Source of the DNA: CTSoil-075 sp042610375
GTDB lineage: Bacteria; Bacillota; Negativicutes; DSM-13327
Length of the DNA: 64,000 nt
Direction of reading: 5' to 3'
Assembly (NCBI RefSeq): GCF_042610375.1
Contig: NZ_JBGJZL010000001.1
Coordinates: 186,001-250,000 of the forward strand
Part shown: positions 1-10,075 of the stretch, piece after piece
How positions within the stretch are numbered: the first letter of the stretch is position 1
How the letters are laid out: every line of letters begins with the position of its first letter
The notes under the pieces: model-generated
Databases searched by the model: none
What the model was told of the DNA's origin: nothing
Seen by the model: the letters and a program-made list of their open reading frames with translations, nothing else
Position numbers and translations under genes: made by a program

Positions 1-3000
1 ATAGCATATCATCATAATAAGAACCCATCAGATTGTTGGCAGTTTCATTTCCATATACATTGTGTACGAACTTTTTACCACTGATAGTAAAAGGTGAACC
101 AATTGTATTACCAAAATAGAAGTTCGATGGCCCATTATGAACCCAATCTTGAATGGTGACGGAATCATGATTACTATTACGAATAATCAAATCATTACCA
201 AGGGTTGAGATCGTTAGAGTACTTGGATCAATACCATTGAATAAAATACTATCCCCCATGTTACTGCTATTGGCTACAATACTATCATTACCAAATCCAC
301 CATAACTAAAGATATAAGTATCATTACCTAGGCCGCCATACAGCAAGTCATTACCAGAGTTACCGCTAATAACATCATTGCCAGCATCTCCATAAAGGGT
401 ATCATTTCCATATCCGCCAGTGATGGAGTCATTACCATTACCACCATTAATCAAAGTGGTCGCATACCCCATCAATGTATCATTGCCATCACCACCCGAA
501 AGTGTGTCATAACCTCCTCCGCTCATAATGCTATCATTACCCGCTGAACCGAGTAAATTATCATTTCCATTTGAACCATAGATCTCTTTCCCTATCGTTG
601 TAGTTCGTTCCAAATGATTGTTGACGATATTGTAAGACCCTTGTGTCGAAGCAAAATAGAATTTATTAATTTGAGATCCGCCACCAACATACCACTGTTT
701 CAGAGTTACAGAATCACGAGCATTACTATAATAATATCCATACTGTATCACTAAATCATTCCCATTACGGGATAATGATAAATCTACAGGATAAATATCA
801 TTGCCAAACACAACTGTATCATTGCCATTATCAGTTGCCGCCGCAATGATATCTTGACCATAGGAGGTACCATCGGAAGAGAAAGGAGTATTACCACCAA
901 ACCAATATGTATCGTTGCCAGCTCCTCCAATGAGATAATCTGAACCAGCCCCACCATCTAGTAAGTCATTTCCGATACCACCATCAAGATAATCCATCCC
1001 ACCATAACCACGTAAAGTATCGTTGCCACCAAGGCCAATTAATTGTTGTTGATTATCATTACCTTGTAGTAAATCACTAGCAATACCACCGTTCACCACT
1101 GATATGCGCACTAAATTATTGACTGCTGCCGCACTTAGACTAAAACCATCAGAAAAAGAGAAACTCGATACTTGTCGCTCAGTCCCATTAAACCAGCCAA
1201 GAATTCGCGTCACTTCTTGCCCACTTATGTAACTATTAGTATTATAAGTGCTTGTTACAACCAAATCATTACTACAGAAATCTTTAGAGAATGTAAAATT
1301 ACTAACTGTGGCATTAAATTTGACAATGTCATTTCCATGGTCAGTGCCAGCCCCTGTATAGTTATCAATAATGGCGGAACCAGCGGAGCCAGAATAACCA
1401 TATCCACTATCGAAGGAATAAGTGTCATTCCCCATACCGCCTATTAATTTACTAGATCCACTTTCTGCAATTAAAGAGTCATTACCAGAACCACCATCGG
1501 CAACCGTTAGAGGACTAGAACCCGAATTCCCATAGGAATAATAACCACCAACTTCAAGTACATCATTGCCAGCACCACCGAGTAATGTATCATTACCCCC
1601 ACTATAGTCCTGAAGATAATCATTACCATTGCCGCCATCTAGTAAATTGCCACTGCCAACATAGATCTCTAAGGTATCATTATCATTACCACCATATAAA
1701 TAACTTGCTCCTATACTGAATGAACTTGAACTAGAGTCATAACCACCATCTACGCAGAGGTTATCATTACCGTCACCGCCATACATAATGCTATTGCTAT
1801 TTCGGTCACTGAGACTATCATTACCAGCATCACCATACATAACGTCATTACCGCTATCGCCTTCTATATCATCGTTACCAATACCACCGTAAATGGTATC
1901 ATTACCAGCACCACCCCAAAGCATATCATCACCAGCATAGCCATAAAGTACATCATTCCCACTCAGTCCATCAAGAATTTCATTTACAACCTGAGTTTGA
2001 TTTCCACGTAAAATTTCACTACCAGCAGTACCTGCTATATAGTCTTGAATGATCATAACATCATTGCTATTATCGCCAATAAAACGAGTTATTTTCCCAC
2101 CAGCATTTCCATTGAACCAGCCTTGCAAAGTCAAATTATCGACAATTCCTGTAGCATTTCCAGTATATTCATCCATTTCGCTAAAAGACATTACCAAATC
2201 AGTACCTACTTTTCTGATTGTCGGATGTCCACCACTCGACAAATCAAAAACAATCGAATCGCCTCCATTAGCAGAGTCAGCAACAATGGTATCATTACCA
2301 AATCCAGCTCCGAAGTAATAAGTGTCATTCCCCGCTCCACCACTTAATAAATCATTACCAGCTTTACCTTTGAAAAAATCATTACCATCTCCACCATATA
2401 AAGTATCAGCACCTGCTCCCCCATTCAGAGTATCATTACCGCTATTTCCGTACAGCAGGTCATTACCATTACCACCATATAGCTTATCATTACCATTACC
2501 ACCTTGAGCGCTATCGTTACCATCACCACCATATAACCAGTCACTGCCACTTCCGCCCATTATACTATCGTTGCCATTTAGTCCAAAATACAAAATATTA
2601 TCTGAATTACCGCTATAGTTCACATTATCATTGGATAGATCACCAGCATACAAACTGAAATATGCATTATCATTGCCATATTTATTTCTATAACTATGAA
2701 TTTGATTGTTCGTACCGTTGTACCAACCTTGAATAGTGAATGAAGATTGGGTAGAACTTGAATCATTACTAGCAACAAAGTATAATACTAAATCATTCCC
2801 AACCCGTTGAGCATGATCTGGAGTATCCCAATTACGGGCAAAAATAGAGTCGCCCACATTATCATTCATCGCCATAATGGTATCATTACCAAACTCTTGA
2901 TTATAAACAGAGCCGCTACCAATGCGGTATACATCAGCCCCCGCTCCGCCGGATAGAATATCGTTCCCCATATCACCTTTCAGGTAATCGCTACCAGCAT

Positions 3001-4075
3001 TACCGGCTAAGGAATCGTTACCCGAACCACCATACAATTCATCAGATCCATCTCCACCATATAACATATCATCGCTACCAGCCCCCTGAAGGATATCATT
3101 GCCGATTCCTCCATAGAGAGTATCTCGCCCTGAATTACTTCCGAATAAGAAATCTGAGCCCGACCCGCCAGTAATAAAATCATTACCATTGGCGCCCAAA
3201 TATAGAATGTTATTCGTATTTCCAGTAAAGTTTCTTATATCATTGCCATAACTTCCTGTATATGGTTTATAAGTAACAGGTGAGCTATTAAAATAATAGT
3301 ATTTAGAGCTATTACTCATAGTTATATTTCCAATTTGGGTACCAGCACCGTCTAACCACCCTTCAAGAGTTACATTAGACCAATGACCAGCACTATCCGA
3401 AACAGATAAAGAAAGATTACTCCCATTCAATTGATATTTATCAATATTGTCGACAATAAGAGTATCGCCGGCATTATTAGTATCATTCATGATCATATCA
3501 TTACCAAATATTACATCTGAAAATTTATAGGTATCATTGCCAGATCCACCACAAAATTGATCATCGCCAGTTCCGCTAAAGAAAAGATCATTCCCTGCTA
3601 AACCATATATAACATTCCGATTTAGGCCGCTACTGGTAAGAGTATCATTGCCCGTTGTACCTACATTGAGAATAAAATTATCAGTCCCCTCTGAATCAAT
3701 CACACTCACATGATTAGGCCGATATTGGCTCCCATCATACCACCCTTGTAATGTGAGCTTGTTCCCACCACCAAAATCAAGAACTAAATCATTACCAGTT
3801 TTAGAAAACGTAGGTCCATGATCATTGCTTCCAATATCGCCAATAAATTGTAAGGTATCGAGATAGTTATTAGCATCTTTCGTAATAAGGTCGGATCCCA
3901 TTCCCGTTCTAAAGATATAGGTGTCAGCTCCAAGTCCCCCTGTTAACGTATCGTTGCCTGCACCACTGTCGATTAGGTCATTGCCTTCTCCACCATAAAT
4001 ACTATCTGTCCCAGCTCCTCCATTCAGCGTATCATTACCAGACCCGCCAATTTTCGTAACAATCGTAGATGACAT
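1..4075 (-). CDS. Giant RTX (hemolysin-type calcium-binding repeat) protein, 3' end outside window
   Basis: An uninterrupted minus-strand frame starts at ATG 4075 after a strong ribosome site (AAGGAGGG at about 4081-4088) and runs off the left edge with at least 1358 codons. The protein begins MSSTIVTKIGGSGNDTLNGG, has no signal peptide, and consists of glycine/aspartate nonapeptides of the GGxGNDxL type. At least seven larger modules can be read. Each has an RTX block, then a GNDTYxF and GDSIxF segment, then a sentence like LTLQGWYxG; these lie near 3740, 3355, 2725, 2115, 1190, 700 and 145. That pattern matches the HCBP-related domain often found in RTX proteins. The likely role is a secreted, calcium-folded surface or extracellular protein. 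The type I exporter genes lie directly upstream. The C-terminal secretion signal is not in view, and no catalytic domain is visible in this part. Confidence 0.93.
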   Translation of the reverse strand, partial: MSSTIVTKIGGSGNDTLNGGAGTDSIYGGEGNDLIDSGAGNDTLTGGLGADTYIFRTGMGSDLITKDANNYLDTLQFIGDIGSNDHGPTFSKTGNDLVLDFGGGNKLTLQGWYDGSQYRPNHVSVIDSEGTDNFILNVGTTGNDTLTSSGLNRNVIYGLAGNDLFFSGTGDDQFCGGSGNDTYKFSDVIFGNDMIMNDTNNAGDTLIVDNIDKYQLNGSNLSLSVSDSAGHWSNVTLEGWLDGAGTQIGNITMSNSSKYYYFNSSPVTYKPYTGSYGNDIRNFTGNTNNILYLGANGNDFITGGSGSDFLFGSNSGRDTLYGGIGNDILQGAGSDDMLYGGDGSDELYGGSGNDSLAGNAGSDYLKGDMGNDILSGGAGADVYRIGSGSVYNQEFGNDTIMAMNDNVGDSIFARNWDTPDHAQRVGNDLVLYFVASNDSSSTQSSFTIQGWYNGTNNQIHSYRNKYGNDNAYFSLYAGDLSNDNVNYSGNSDNILYFGLNGNDSIMGGSGSDWLYGGDGNDSAQGGNGNDKLYGGNGNDLLYGNSGNDTLNGGAGADTLYGGDGNDFFKGKAGNDLLSGGAGNDTYYFGAGFGNDTIVADSANGGDSIVFDLSSGGHPTIRKVGTDLVMSFSEMDEYTGNATGIVDNLTLQGWFNGNAGGKITRFIGDNSNDVMIIQDYIAGTAGSEILRGNQTQVVNEILDGLSGNDVLYGYAGDDMLWGGAGNDTIYGGIGNDDIEGDSGNDVMYGDAGNDSLSDRNSNSIMYGGDGNDNLCVDGGYDSSSSSFSIGASYLYGGNDNDTLEIYVGSGNLLDGGNGNDYLQDYSGGNDTLLGGAGNDVLEVGGYYSYGNSGSSPLTVADGGSGNDSLIAESGSSKLIGGMGNDTYSFDSGYGYSGSAGSAIIDNYTGAGTDHGNDIVKFNATVSNFTFSKDFCSNDLVVTSTYNTNSYISGQEVTRILGWFNGTERQVSSFSFSDGFSLSAAAVNNLVRISVVNGGIASDLLQGNDNQQQLIGLGGNDTLRGYGGMDYLDGGIGNDLLDGGAGSDYLIGGAGNDTYWFGGNTPFSSDGTSYGQDIIAAATDNGNDTVVFGNDIYPVDLSLSRNGNDLVIQYGYYYSNARDSVTLKQWYVGGGSQINKFYFASTQGSYNIVNNHLERTTTIGKEIYGSNGNDNLLGSAGNDSIMSGGGYDTLSGGDGNDTLMGYATTLINGGNGNDSITGGYGNDTLYGDAGNDVISGNSGNDLLYGGLGNDTYIFSYGGFGNDSIVANSSNMGDSILFNGIDPSTLTISTLGNDLIIRNSNHDSVTIQDWVHNGPSNFYFGNTIGSPFTISGKKFVHNVYGNETANNLMGSYYDDML

Positions 4076-4168
4076 TCTTATCCCTCCTTGATAAAATTAG
4101 GTAATTAAACTTATCCTCTTAACTAATATTTTTTGTTAGAAATTTATAGTTATTATTTATTTCTCCTT

Positions 4169-4220
4169 AATCTATATTTTACCTTTATTAAGGGTAAAGT
4201 AAATCTATATTTTACCTTTA
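4169..4220 (-). promoter_or_regulatory. Paired 19-bp direct repeat upstream of the RTX gene
   Basis: The sequence AATCTATATTTTACCTTTA (plus strand) occurs exactly twice, at 4169-4187 and 4202-4220, with starts 33 bp apart, which is about three helical turns. The repeats lie between the terminator of the exporter operon and the RTX start, about 95 bp upstream of the ATG. Spacing in whole turns suggests a protein bound twice on one face of DNA, or a promoter overlapped by an operator. No regulator is identified. Confidence 0.5.
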
Positions 4221-4234
4221 ATGGATAAAAAAGC

Positions 4235-4259
4235 AGCGATGAGCCCTAAGCTCATCGCT
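4235..4259 (-). terminator. Intrinsic terminator of the type I secretion operon
   Basis: A 9-bp perfect stem (AGCGATGAG / CTCATCGCT) with a 7-nt loop lies 11 bp past the stop codon of the last exporter gene. On the minus strand it is followed by GCTTTTTTA. It separates the exporter operon from the RTX gene, so the RTX gene must have its own promoter in 4076-4234. Confidence 0.8.
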
Positions 4260-4269
4260 ACTTTTCTCT

Positions 4270-6423
4270 TTACATTTCCGCTTGCTGACAATGTAAATTA
4301 TAATAAAAACCCTGACGTTTGAGCAATTCATCATGATTACCCATTTCTACAATATTGCCACTCTCCATGACAATAATCATATCACATCTCCTAACCGTCG
4401 ATAAACGGTGAGCAATCATAATCATTGTCCGTCCTTGAGCCATACTGTCGAGATTATCCATGATAATACGCTCCGATTCATAGTCTAAAGCACTCGTAGC
4501 CTCATCAAAAATCAATATACGTGGATCAGGCAAGAGAGCTCTAGCAATTGCAATCCGCTGACGTTGACCACCCGATAGAGATGTCCCTCTTTCTCCTACA
4601 TTAGTATCATACCCTTTCGAAAGTTCTTTGATGAACTCATAAGCCCCAGATATATGAGCCATTTTTTGTATTTCCTCTAGGGTCGCTTCTGGGCGAGCTG
4701 TTGCAATATTTTGGCCAATAGTGCCATTAAATAGATAGTTCTCCTGTAGTACCACACCAATCTGGCGACGTAGCCAAGCTGGTTCCACCTGTACAAGATC
4801 GACGCCATCAATGAGAACTCGACCAGATTCTGGTACATACAGTCGTTGGATAATTTTGGTCAATGTACTTTTACCTGATCCAGAGCGTCCAACGATCCCC
4901 ACCCGCATGCCAGGTTTTATGTGCAAACTAACTTGCCTAAGTACCTCGCTCGTATCACTCCGATAACGAAAAGTCACCTTATCAAAGAGAATCTCACCAC
5001 GAATATAAGGCAATGTGGTACGGTTTGGATTAAATGTCGGTTCATTACTTTCATTAAGAATATCCCCTAGCCGATCTACAGAAACAAGGGTCTGTTGAAA
5101 ATACTGCCACATATTTACCAACCTCAGTATCGGGGCAATAACTTGTCCTGCTAACATTTGAAAAGCAACTAATTCACCTACCGTCATTTTATTGTCCATC
5201 ACAGCATGGGCCCCAATCCACAATATAGCCAAATTAAAAAGTTGTTGAATAAAGGAGCCGATATTCCCTGCAATATTTGCCAAGTTGGCAGTAGCAAAAG
5301 CTGCTTTAGCATAATGGGCTAATAGTTGATCCCATTTTTGTATAAATTGATATTCGACTGCCAAAGATTTTATTGTTTGAATACCAGTAACAGACTCAAT
5401 TAGAAAGGCTTGATTTTCTGTACCAGCCTTAAATCTTTCATTTAAACGTTGACGAAAAATTGGCGTTACCGAAACATTGAGTAGAATATAAAGAGGTAAA
5501 GCGACCAATGCGATTAGACTCAATGTGTTACTATATATAAACATTACAGCAATATATACAACGGCAAATACAATATCCAACACAACGGTTAAAGACGAAC
5601 CAGTAATAAATTGACGTACAGTTTCTAATTCCCGTACCCGTGAAATAACATCACCAACCTGCCAAGTTTCAAAATATTTAATTGGCAAAGCCGTAATATG
5701 ACGAAAAAGTTTAGAACTTAATATTACATCCACTTTATTGCTGGTATTCGTAAAGAGATAACTGCGTACTGCTGTCATCCAAACCTGGAAAATAGCTACA
5801 ACCACCATAGCAAGTACTAAAATATCTAAGGTGTTGAGACTACGATGTACTAGTACCTTATCAATAATGGTTTGGGTAAATAAAGGTGTTGCCAACCCAA
5901 ATAGTTGCAATATAAATGATACAAGCAATACCTCGCCTAGGATTTTTTTATAGCGCAAAACAACGGGTATAAACCAACTCAGATTAAATTTTTTTACGGT
6001 TTCGACCAAGCCGACCCGTTTCGTAATCAAAATAACCTGCTGACTCCAAACATTAAATAGGTTGGTGATTGGAATACTAAAAGGCTTTGGATTATAGGGG
6101 TCACTCATAATTACTCGATCACCCTCTACTCGAACAACTACCGCATAATTACCACCTTTCAATCGAACTACGACTGGTAATGGCAACTGAAGAAATTTTT
6201 CTGGTTCAGCGATAATTAGCCTTGCTTTGATCCCTAAATCTCTGGCAGCCCGGATAAAAGTAATATCGTCCATACCACCCGTACCCACTACATAGGCACG
6301 GCGCATTTGTACAACATCTGCAGGAATCCCCAACATTTTTGCCACTGTAACTAGACAAAGCAGAGCCGTATCCATCTGACGTGGTTTTTGGCTTGTTTTT
6401 TCGTTATGTTCTTGTGTGCTCAT
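4270..6423 (-). CDS. Type I secretion ABC exporter with degenerate C39 domain (HlyB-like, second copy)
   Basis: A 717-residue inner-membrane ABC exporter. An N-terminal C39-peptidase-like domain (about residues 15-140) reads DTALLCL where a true protease has a catalytic Cys, so it should bind substrate rather than cleave a leader, as in HlyB. The transmembrane domain spans about 160-440. The nucleotide-binding domain has GRSGSGKST (Walker A), LSGGQRQR (signature), ILIFDEATSALD (Walker B) and AHRLSTV (H loop). Start ATG 6423 follows GAGGTAAGA. It sits 2 bp after the hlyD-like gene and is the last gene before the terminator at 4235. It is a diverged paralogue of the exporter at 7787-9946. The neighbouring RTX protein is the obvious substrate. 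No TolC-type outer-membrane partner is in the window. Confidence 0.92.
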   Translation of the reverse strand: MSTQEHNEKTSQKPRQMDTALLCLVTVAKMLGIPADVVQMRRAYVVGTGGMDDITFIRAARDLGIKARLIIAEPEKFLQLPLPVVVRLKGGNYAVVVRVEGDRVIMSDPYNPKPFSIPITNLFNVWSQQVILITKRVGLVETVKKFNLSWFIPVVLRYKKILGEVLLVSFILQLFGLATPLFTQTIIDKVLVHRSLNTLDILVLAMVVVAIFQVWMTAVRSYLFTNTSNKVDVILSSKLFRHITALPIKYFETWQVGDVISRVRELETVRQFITGSSLTVVLDIVFAVVYIAVMFIYSNTLSLIALVALPLYILLNVSVTPIFRQRLNERFKAGTENQAFLIESVTGIQTIKSLAVEYQFIQKWDQLLAHYAKAAFATANLANIAGNIGSFIQQLFNLAILWIGAHAVMDNKMTVGELVAFQMLAGQVIAPILRLVNMWQYFQQTLVSVDRLGDILNESNEPTFNPNRTTLPYIRGEILFDKVTFRYRSDTSEVLRQVSLHIKPGMRVGIVGRSGSGKSTLTKIIQRLYVPESGRVLIDGVDLVQVEPAWLRRQIGVVLQENYLFNGTIGQNIATARPEATLEEIQKMAHISGAYEFIKELSKGYDTNVGERGTSLSGGQRQRIAIARALLPDPRILIFDEATSALDYESERIIMDNLDSMAQGRTMIMIAHRLSTVRRCDMIIVMESGNIVEMGNHDELLKRQGFYYNLHCQQAEM

Positions 6424-6425
6424 TC

Positions 6426-7784
6426 TTACCTCTCCCTTAATGCCTCACTCTGATACCTACGGAAGGGATCAAGGAAGAATTCAATAATGTGTTTTTGTCT
6501 TATTTTAATCTCAGCACTCGCAGTCATGCCAGGTCCAAAAAATACTTGCTTATCACCTACTTGGATTTGATTCTTGCTCAATTTGAGCATCACACGATAA
6601 ACCCGTCCTTTTTCTTTGTCCTCAATAGCATCAGGACTAACTTCGGACACAATCGCATCAACAGTACCATATTTTTGAAAACTAAAAGTTTCGATTTTCA
6701 CTTCTGCCTCTTGGCCTTCATGAATAAAACCAATATCTTTATTTGCAACCCAAGACTCAACAGCCAAGGTAACATCTTCAGGTACAATCACCATAAGAGC
6801 TTGAGCAGCTGTAACCACTCCACCTATAGTATGGATTGCCGATTGAGTCACCCGACCATCTACTGGTGCTGTAATATGAGATAGGCGTTCTTTTTCTGCT
6901 GCTTTTTTTAATTCTTCACTATATGCCGCCACCTGTTTACGATCTTCTACGAGTTTGGTATCAATATCACGATCATGTTCAGCAACAACGCCAGCTAAGT
7001 TTTCTTGACTCTGAATTATAGCTGATTTTAGGCGATCAATATCAATGATTTGTGATGCTAAGTTTTGTTGCAATTCTAAACGTTTGGACCGATAATCCAA
7101 TAATGTAAATTCAGCAACAGCATTTTCTTTCACCAATTTGTCAACCCGTTCTTCCCGATCTTTGGCAATATCATACATAGACTGCAACTTATCTTGATTC
7201 ACTTGTGCAACCTCTAAACTCACTTGATTTTGCCGGACGCTAGCTTCCGCTGCTGCTAATTTAGCACGAAATTCACTTTGACGACTCTGATACACATTAA
7301 ATTGAAAATTAACATCTTTCATATCAAGATCAGTCGTGATTTGCGGCGCAAAGGTTATACCAAGTTTTTCAGCTTGTAGTCGCTCCATCTCCAAATTATA
7401 ATACATAAGCTGCTTCTTTATAGTCGCCAGGTCAGCAGCTGATACGGTAGTATCTAGTTCTAATAATATCTGTCCCTGAGTTACTTTCTCACCATCTTGT
7501 ACACGTATGGCTTTGACAACCCCTTTATCTTCAGCCTGCACCACTTTGACAGCTCCTACTGGTATCAATTTGCCAGGTGCTACTGCCACTTCGTCTACAT
7601 GACCTAGGATTGACCATAAGATGATTAAAACAATCAATATGAAAATTGTCCACATCACAATACGTCCAGCTGGTGATGGTGGTTTTTCTATCACTTCTAG
7701 CACCGCTGGCAAAAATTCTTTTTCGCTAGGTGACAAGCATCCTTTAACGTCTATATCAAAATATGTTTTTAATGTTTTTAGCAT
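6426..7784 (-). CDS. HlyD-family membrane fusion protein (type I secretion adaptor)
   Basis: A 452-residue periplasmic adaptor. A short cytoplasmic N-terminus leads to one membrane helix (about residues 43-63, IVMWTIFILIVLIILW). A lipoyl-type half motif, a long coiled coil (about 115-300, rich in Lys, Glu, Gln and Leu) and a C-terminal beta domain with FGPGMTASAEIKI follow; the last is the usual HlyD family ending. It should bridge the inner-membrane ABC exporter to an outer-membrane channel. Start ATG 7784 has GAGGT six bases upstream. It lies between two HlyB-like genes with 2-bp gaps on both sides, so the three genes are one transcript. A single adaptor seems to serve two ABC proteins. Confidence 0.93.
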   Translation of the reverse strand: MLKTLKTYFDIDVKGCLSPSEKEFLPAVLEVIEKPPSPAGRIVMWTIFILIVLIILWSILGHVDEVAVAPGKLIPVGAVKVVQAEDKGVVKAIRVQDGEKVTQGQILLELDTTVSAADLATIKKQLMYYNLEMERLQAEKLGITFAPQITTDLDMKDVNFQFNVYQSRQSEFRAKLAAAEASVRQNQVSLEVAQVNQDKLQSMYDIAKDREERVDKLVKENAVAEFTLLDYRSKRLELQQNLASQIIDIDRLKSAIIQSQENLAGVVAEHDRDIDTKLVEDRKQVAAYSEELKKAAEKERLSHITAPVDGRVTQSAIHTIGGVVTAAQALMVIVPEDVTLAVESWVANKDIGFIHEGQEAEVKIETFSFQKYGTVDAIVSEVSPDAIEDKEKGRVYRVMLKLSKNQIQVGDKQVFFGPGMTASAEIKIRQKHIIEFFLDPFRRYQSEALRER

Positions 7785-7786
7785 AT

Positions 7787-9946
7787 TTATACCTCTTGTT
7801 GTAATGTATGTAGATTATAATACAATCCTTTTTTTACCAGGAGTTGATTATGTGTGCCCTGCTCAACGATATGTCCGTGATCAACAACTACTATCAAGTC
7901 GCACCGTCGCACTGTCGATAAACGATGGGCTATAATGAGCGCCGTACGTCCTGCTGCAATTTTATCCATATTTTTCATAATAATTCGTTCAGATTGATAA
8001 TCAAGAGCACTCGTTGCTTCATCAAAAATCAAAATTCGCGGATTAGCAAGTATAGCTCTAGCAATAGCAATACGTTGTCGTTGGCCCCCTGACAGAGCCA
8101 TCCCTCGTTCACCGACTCTAGTATCATAACCTTCTGATAACTCCAAAATAAATTCATGAGCTCCAGCAACCTCAGCTACCTGAATGACCTCTTCCATGGA
8201 TGCCCCTGGACGAGCAGTAGCAATATTCTCTCGCACACTACCATTGAACAAAAAGTTTTCTTGTAATACCACACCAATCTGGCGTCGTAGCCAAGATGGA
8301 TCCATGTGCGCCACATCTACTTTGTCAATAATAATACGACCGCTTTCAGGTAAATACAATCGTTGTACCAGTTTCGTCAGGGTACTTTTCCCTGAACCAG
8401 AACGACCAACAATACCAATCTTCATACCCGCTTTAACATGTAAATCAATGTGTTGTAATATAAGTGGTCCCTCGGGTGTATAGCGAAAGGCTACCTTTTC
8501 AAAAGTAATACTGCCTTCTAGGGCTTTTAAATCTACTTGTACCTCAGGCTTCGTAGAGGCTTTCTCCTGTGGGGTGGTGATAATATCTCCTAATCTTTCA
8601 ACGGATAATGCTGCTTGTTGAAACTGTTGCCACATTCCCATCAATCTTTGCAATGGTTCTCCAGCTTGACCTGCCAACATTTGAAATGCAATCAACTGAC
8701 CAATAGTCATTTGGCCTTCAATAACCATATGCCCACCAAACCATAATAATGCAAAACCGGATAAACGTTGAATCAAGGAAGTACTATTACCCAATATAAT
8801 ACCAAATATTGCACTGTCAAACGTTGTTTTAACATAACGCGACAACAACTGTTCCCAACGATGATTAAACTGCGGTTCAACAGCTAGGGACTTTATCGTG
8901 TGTATACCTGTCACTGTTTCGACCAAGAAGGCGTTGTTCTCTGCCCCAGCAGCCCATACAGCTTCTAATCGTCTTTGATAAATAGGAATAGAAATCAAAT
9001 TTTGAAGGAATAATAATGGTATTGTTGCCAAGGAGATCCAAGTGAGAAAAGGACTATAATAAAACATCACAGCAATAAACACTACAGAAAAAAATGTGTC
9101 GATCATTGCTGTTAAGGCACTACCAGTCATAAATTCTCTAATACTATTTAAGGCTGATACACGCATCAGTGTATCACCAACCCGGCGCAATTCAAAATAT
9201 CTAAGAGGCAGGGCTGTAATATGACGAAATAACTTAGATCCTAAAATCACATCTACTTTATTCGTTGTATGAGCAAATACATAGGTACGTAAAATACTCA
9301 AAACCATTTGTAATAATCCAGCTACCAATAATACAATTGCCAATACATCCAAGGTAGAAGTACCATTATAAGGCAAAACTTTATCCACAATGACCTGAGT
9401 GATTAATGGGGTCACAAGACCAAACAACTGTAGAAAAAACGTTGCCACCATGGTTTCAGCAAAAAATTTCTTATATAATAATAAAGCAGGTGCGAACCAA
9501 TTAACATTAAAACGACGTCTAAGTTGTCCTAGACTCCAAGGCTGGCTCAGAATAATCAATTGTCCGCTCCACTGTTTTACGAACTCTTCAACTGCTGCAG
9601 TCTGACTAAGCCTCGCCTTAGGGTCAAATAGAATAATTTTCCTATCTTCACAACGTCCTATGACCATATAACTTCCATCTTGCATGAGAACAATTGCTGG
9701 TATTGGTTGATTGCTTAGCTCTTCCGGCTTTACAAATCGCTGATAAGCTTTTAATTTTAGAGATTTAGCTGTCTGTAGTAAATCCTTAGAGTCCATTATT
9801 TTATCACTATGATTATAAGTACGGCGCACAGTCTCTTCATCTACCATTACTCCTAAGGCCCGTGCGACAACTACCAAACATACTAGGCCAGTATCCACTG
9901 GCTGATGACCTATAACATATTCTTGTTGCTTTACCATTTCTGTCAT
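7787..9946 (-). CDS. Type I secretion ABC exporter with degenerate C39 domain (HlyB-like, first copy)
   Basis: About 719 residues from ATG 9946, preceded by GAGGT. An upstream in-frame TTG at 9967 is less likely because it falls within the ribosome-site region. The N-terminal C39-like domain reads DTGLVCL, with Thr in place of the catalytic Cys, so it is non-proteolytic. The transmembrane domain is followed by an ATPase domain with GRSGSGKST, LSGGQRQR, ILIFDEATSALD and AHRLSTVRRCD. It heads the three-gene exporter operon, 2 bp before the adaptor gene. It resembles the second exporter strongly from the membrane domain onward. Either the two form a heterodimer or each serves a different substrate; the sequence does not decide this. 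Confidence 0.92.
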   Translation of the reverse strand: MTEMVKQQEYVIGHQPVDTGLVCLVVVARALGVMVDEETVRRTYNHSDKIMDSKDLLQTAKSLKLKAYQRFVKPEELSNQPIPAIVLMQDGSYMVIGRCEDRKIILFDPKARLSQTAAVEEFVKQWSGQLIILSQPWSLGQLRRRFNVNWFAPALLLYKKFFAETMVATFFLQLFGLVTPLITQVIVDKVLPYNGTSTLDVLAIVLLVAGLLQMVLSILRTYVFAHTTNKVDVILGSKLFRHITALPLRYFELRRVGDTLMRVSALNSIREFMTGSALTAMIDTFFSVVFIAVMFYYSPFLTWISLATIPLLFLQNLISIPIYQRRLEAVWAAGAENNAFLVETVTGIHTIKSLAVEPQFNHRWEQLLSRYVKTTFDSAIFGIILGNSTSLIQRLSGFALLWFGGHMVIEGQMTIGQLIAFQMLAGQAGEPLQRLMGMWQQFQQAALSVERLGDIITTPQEKASTKPEVQVDLKALEGSITFEKVAFRYTPEGPLILQHIDLHVKAGMKIGIVGRSGSGKSTLTKLVQRLYLPESGRIIIDKVDVAHMDPSWLRRQIGVVLQENFLFNGSVRENIATARPGASMEEVIQVAEVAGAHEFILELSEGYDTRVGERGMALSGGQRQRIAIARAILANPRILIFDEATSALDYQSERIIMKNMDKIAAGRTALIIAHRLSTVRRCDLIVVVDHGHIVEQGTHNQLLVKKGLYYNLHTLQQEV

Positions 9947-10075
9947 AATTCTGTTATACCTCGACAAAATTGTTTATTCATTTAAAATGTCTAACTAGTT
10001 TTATTCGACAACGACTATAACTTACCTTTACAAAATTCACCTATTTTTACAACATAATAAAAAACTTAAAATTAA

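Noticed and set aside
1172..2507. Several open frames on the plus strand opposite the RTX gene
   Set aside because: They mirror the repeated RTX coding sequence, are Ser/Pro/Ile-rich without family features, and lack ribosome sites.
1..4000. CRISPR-like array suspected from regular repeats at the left edge
   Set aside because: The periodic sequence is in-frame coding for RTX nonapeptides with codon-level variation, not identical repeats with unique spacers.
4270..9946. Bacteriocin-type exporters with active C39 leader peptidase
   Set aside because: Both proteins have Thr where the catalytic cysteine of C39 peptidases should be, and no double-glycine leader peptides were seen nearby.
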